Part shown: positions 63,428 through 64,000 of the stretch, piece after piece
How the letters are laid out: each line of letters starts with the position of its first letter
Numbering within the stretch: the first letter of the stretch is position 1
From: Sphingopyxis sp. Root154
Lineage (GTDB): Bacteria > Pseudomonadota > Alphaproteobacteria > Sphingomonadales > Sphingomonadaceae
DNA: 64,000 nucleotides
Reading direction: 5' to 3'
NCBI RefSeq assembly: GCF_001427105.1
Contig: NZ_LMGI01000002.1
Span: 655,974 to 719,973 of the forward strand
Made by a program: the position numbers and the translations under genes
Notes under the pieces: generated by a model
Told to the model about the DNA's origin: nothing
Database searches by the model: none
What the model saw: only the letters and a program-made list of their open reading frames with translations

Positions 63428-64000
63428 TTGTCACTTCGCTTTTCCGAAACGGGTCCCGAATTTCCGGGCGAACTCGTCAACAGTTTGCTCGCAGGAGATG
63501 TCGTGTTTCTTTGCGGCACGGGCATCAGCGCCCCGCAGCTCCCCGATTTCAGGACGCTTGTGGACAGGATTTACGAACGGCTGGGCGTCGAGAAATCTCC
63601 GTCGCAAGCGCTCGCCTATGACCGAGAACGGTTCGAAGAGGTCCTTGGTTCTCTTTCGCGCGATCTCGCCAACCCTTCCGAGATGCTCGATGCCGCCGCC
63701 GCCCTGCTGACAGTCCCTGCCGAGCCGGACCTCGGGCAGGTCGGCACGATCGCGCGTCTTTCGCGCGATCTCAGTAACCGAGTGCTGGTGGTCACGACGA
63801 ACTTTGACACACTCCTTGAGCGGGCGCTTCACCAAAGCGATCCGCAACTCGACGCCGCCTCGATTAGCTTCGCCGGACAGGCCCTCCCGCCGCCTGGCGG
63901 AGCAGACTTTTCTGGAATCATCCATATCCACGGGCGGCTCGTCGATCCGGAATTAGCGCTCGGGGCAACCCCACTCGTCCTCACAAGCTCGGACTATGGC
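63428..64000 (+). CDS. SIR2-domain protein, truncated by window end
   Basis: The visible 191 residues from TTG 63428 form the first part of a SIR2-like domain: the NAD loop LCGTGISAPQLPDF near residue 28, VVTTNFDTLLERAL near 133 (the TxNxD motif) and IIHIHGRLVD near 172 with the catalytic His, then LVLTSSDYG. All core NAD-site residues are kept, so it should cleave NAD. Proteins with this SIR2_2-type domain are widespread in phage defence (DSR, Thoeris, SIR2-HerA, SIR2-pAgo). The rest of the gene is beyond the window. A stop lies just upstream of the TTG, so the start is well bounded. Confidence 0.85.
   Translation, partial: MSLRFSETGPEFPGELVNSLLAGDVVFLCGTGISAPQLPDFRTLVDRIYERLGVEKSPSQALAYDRERFEEVLGSLSRDLANPSEMLDAAAALLTVPAEPDLGQVGTIARLSRDLSNRVLVVTTNFDTLLERALHQSDPQLDAASISFAGQALPPPGGADFSGIIHIHGRLVDPELALGATPLVLTSSDYG

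Overview
The window is GC-rich, densely coding DNA from an alphaproteobacterium, most likely a member of the Sphingomonadales (Sphingopyxis/Sphingomonas-like). I infer this from the protein families (HWE kinases, single-domain receivers, an EL222-like LOV-HTH protein, CrtI, paired DUF/stress proteins) and from promoter-like sites of the alphaproteobacterial EcfG general stress sigma factor (GGAAC-N16/17-CGTT). I saw no tRNA, rRNA, CRISPR array, integrase or insertion sequence.

Layout. 1-2.9 kb: a short-chain dehydrogenase, a hemerythrin protein and a small hydrophilic protein in one probable operon, then an overlapping pair of receiver proteins. 2.9-13.4 kb: a cation diffusion facilitator with a lipoprotein, an esterase, an aldose-1-epimerase-like protein, a small heat-shock protein behind a probable ROSE RNA thermometer, 6-phosphogluconolactonase, a DUF4142 protein, a VOC protein, a BON protein and a DUF1206 membrane protein. 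13.4-27.6 kb: many small stress-type or unknown genes (two GFA proteins, cupin, DksA-like zinc finger, lipocalin, DUF1328, PRC-barrel lipoprotein, DUF899, dehalogenase-like hydrolase, retropepsin). Two genes here carry frameshifts (OmpA-like, NmrA-like).

27.7-38.3 kb: groES-groEL behind a heat-shock-type promoter; a third frameshifted small gene; a KaiC-like ATPase / HWE histidine kinase / receiver operon; a diguanylate cyclase; and a large PAS-GGDEF-EAL protein. 38.6-42.7 kb: six co-oriented genes, mostly for secreted proteins of unknown function (one with Sel1 repeats), facing away from a LuxR-type regulator fused to an alpha/beta-hydrolase domain that has lost its nucleophile. 44.8-49.2 kb: a cyclophilin-like lipoprotein, cupin, hydrolase and MFS transporter, divergent from a LysR regulator with a clear palindromic operator between them. 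49.3-54.2 kb: an MFS transporter and amidase, divergent from a CGNR regulator with a palindrome over the amidase start, then an orphan trpB.

54.3-61.7 kb: a fasciclin protein, then a probable blue-light locus (SDR, LOV-HTH regulator, divergent folE and FAD oxidoreductase, crtI), a second copy of the overlapping receiver pair, and hemH. 62.0-64.0 kb: an unfamiliar 390-residue protein with PIN-like features, divergent from a SIR2-domain gene cut by the window end. This is the best candidate for the edge of a defence locus.

Together the window reads as a stress- and signal-rich chromosomal region. EcfG-like promoters stand in front of at least five genes or operons at the expected orientation. 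Three separate frameshifts explained by one- or two-base indels in short repeats mean that sequencing or assembly error must be excluded before calling those genes broken.
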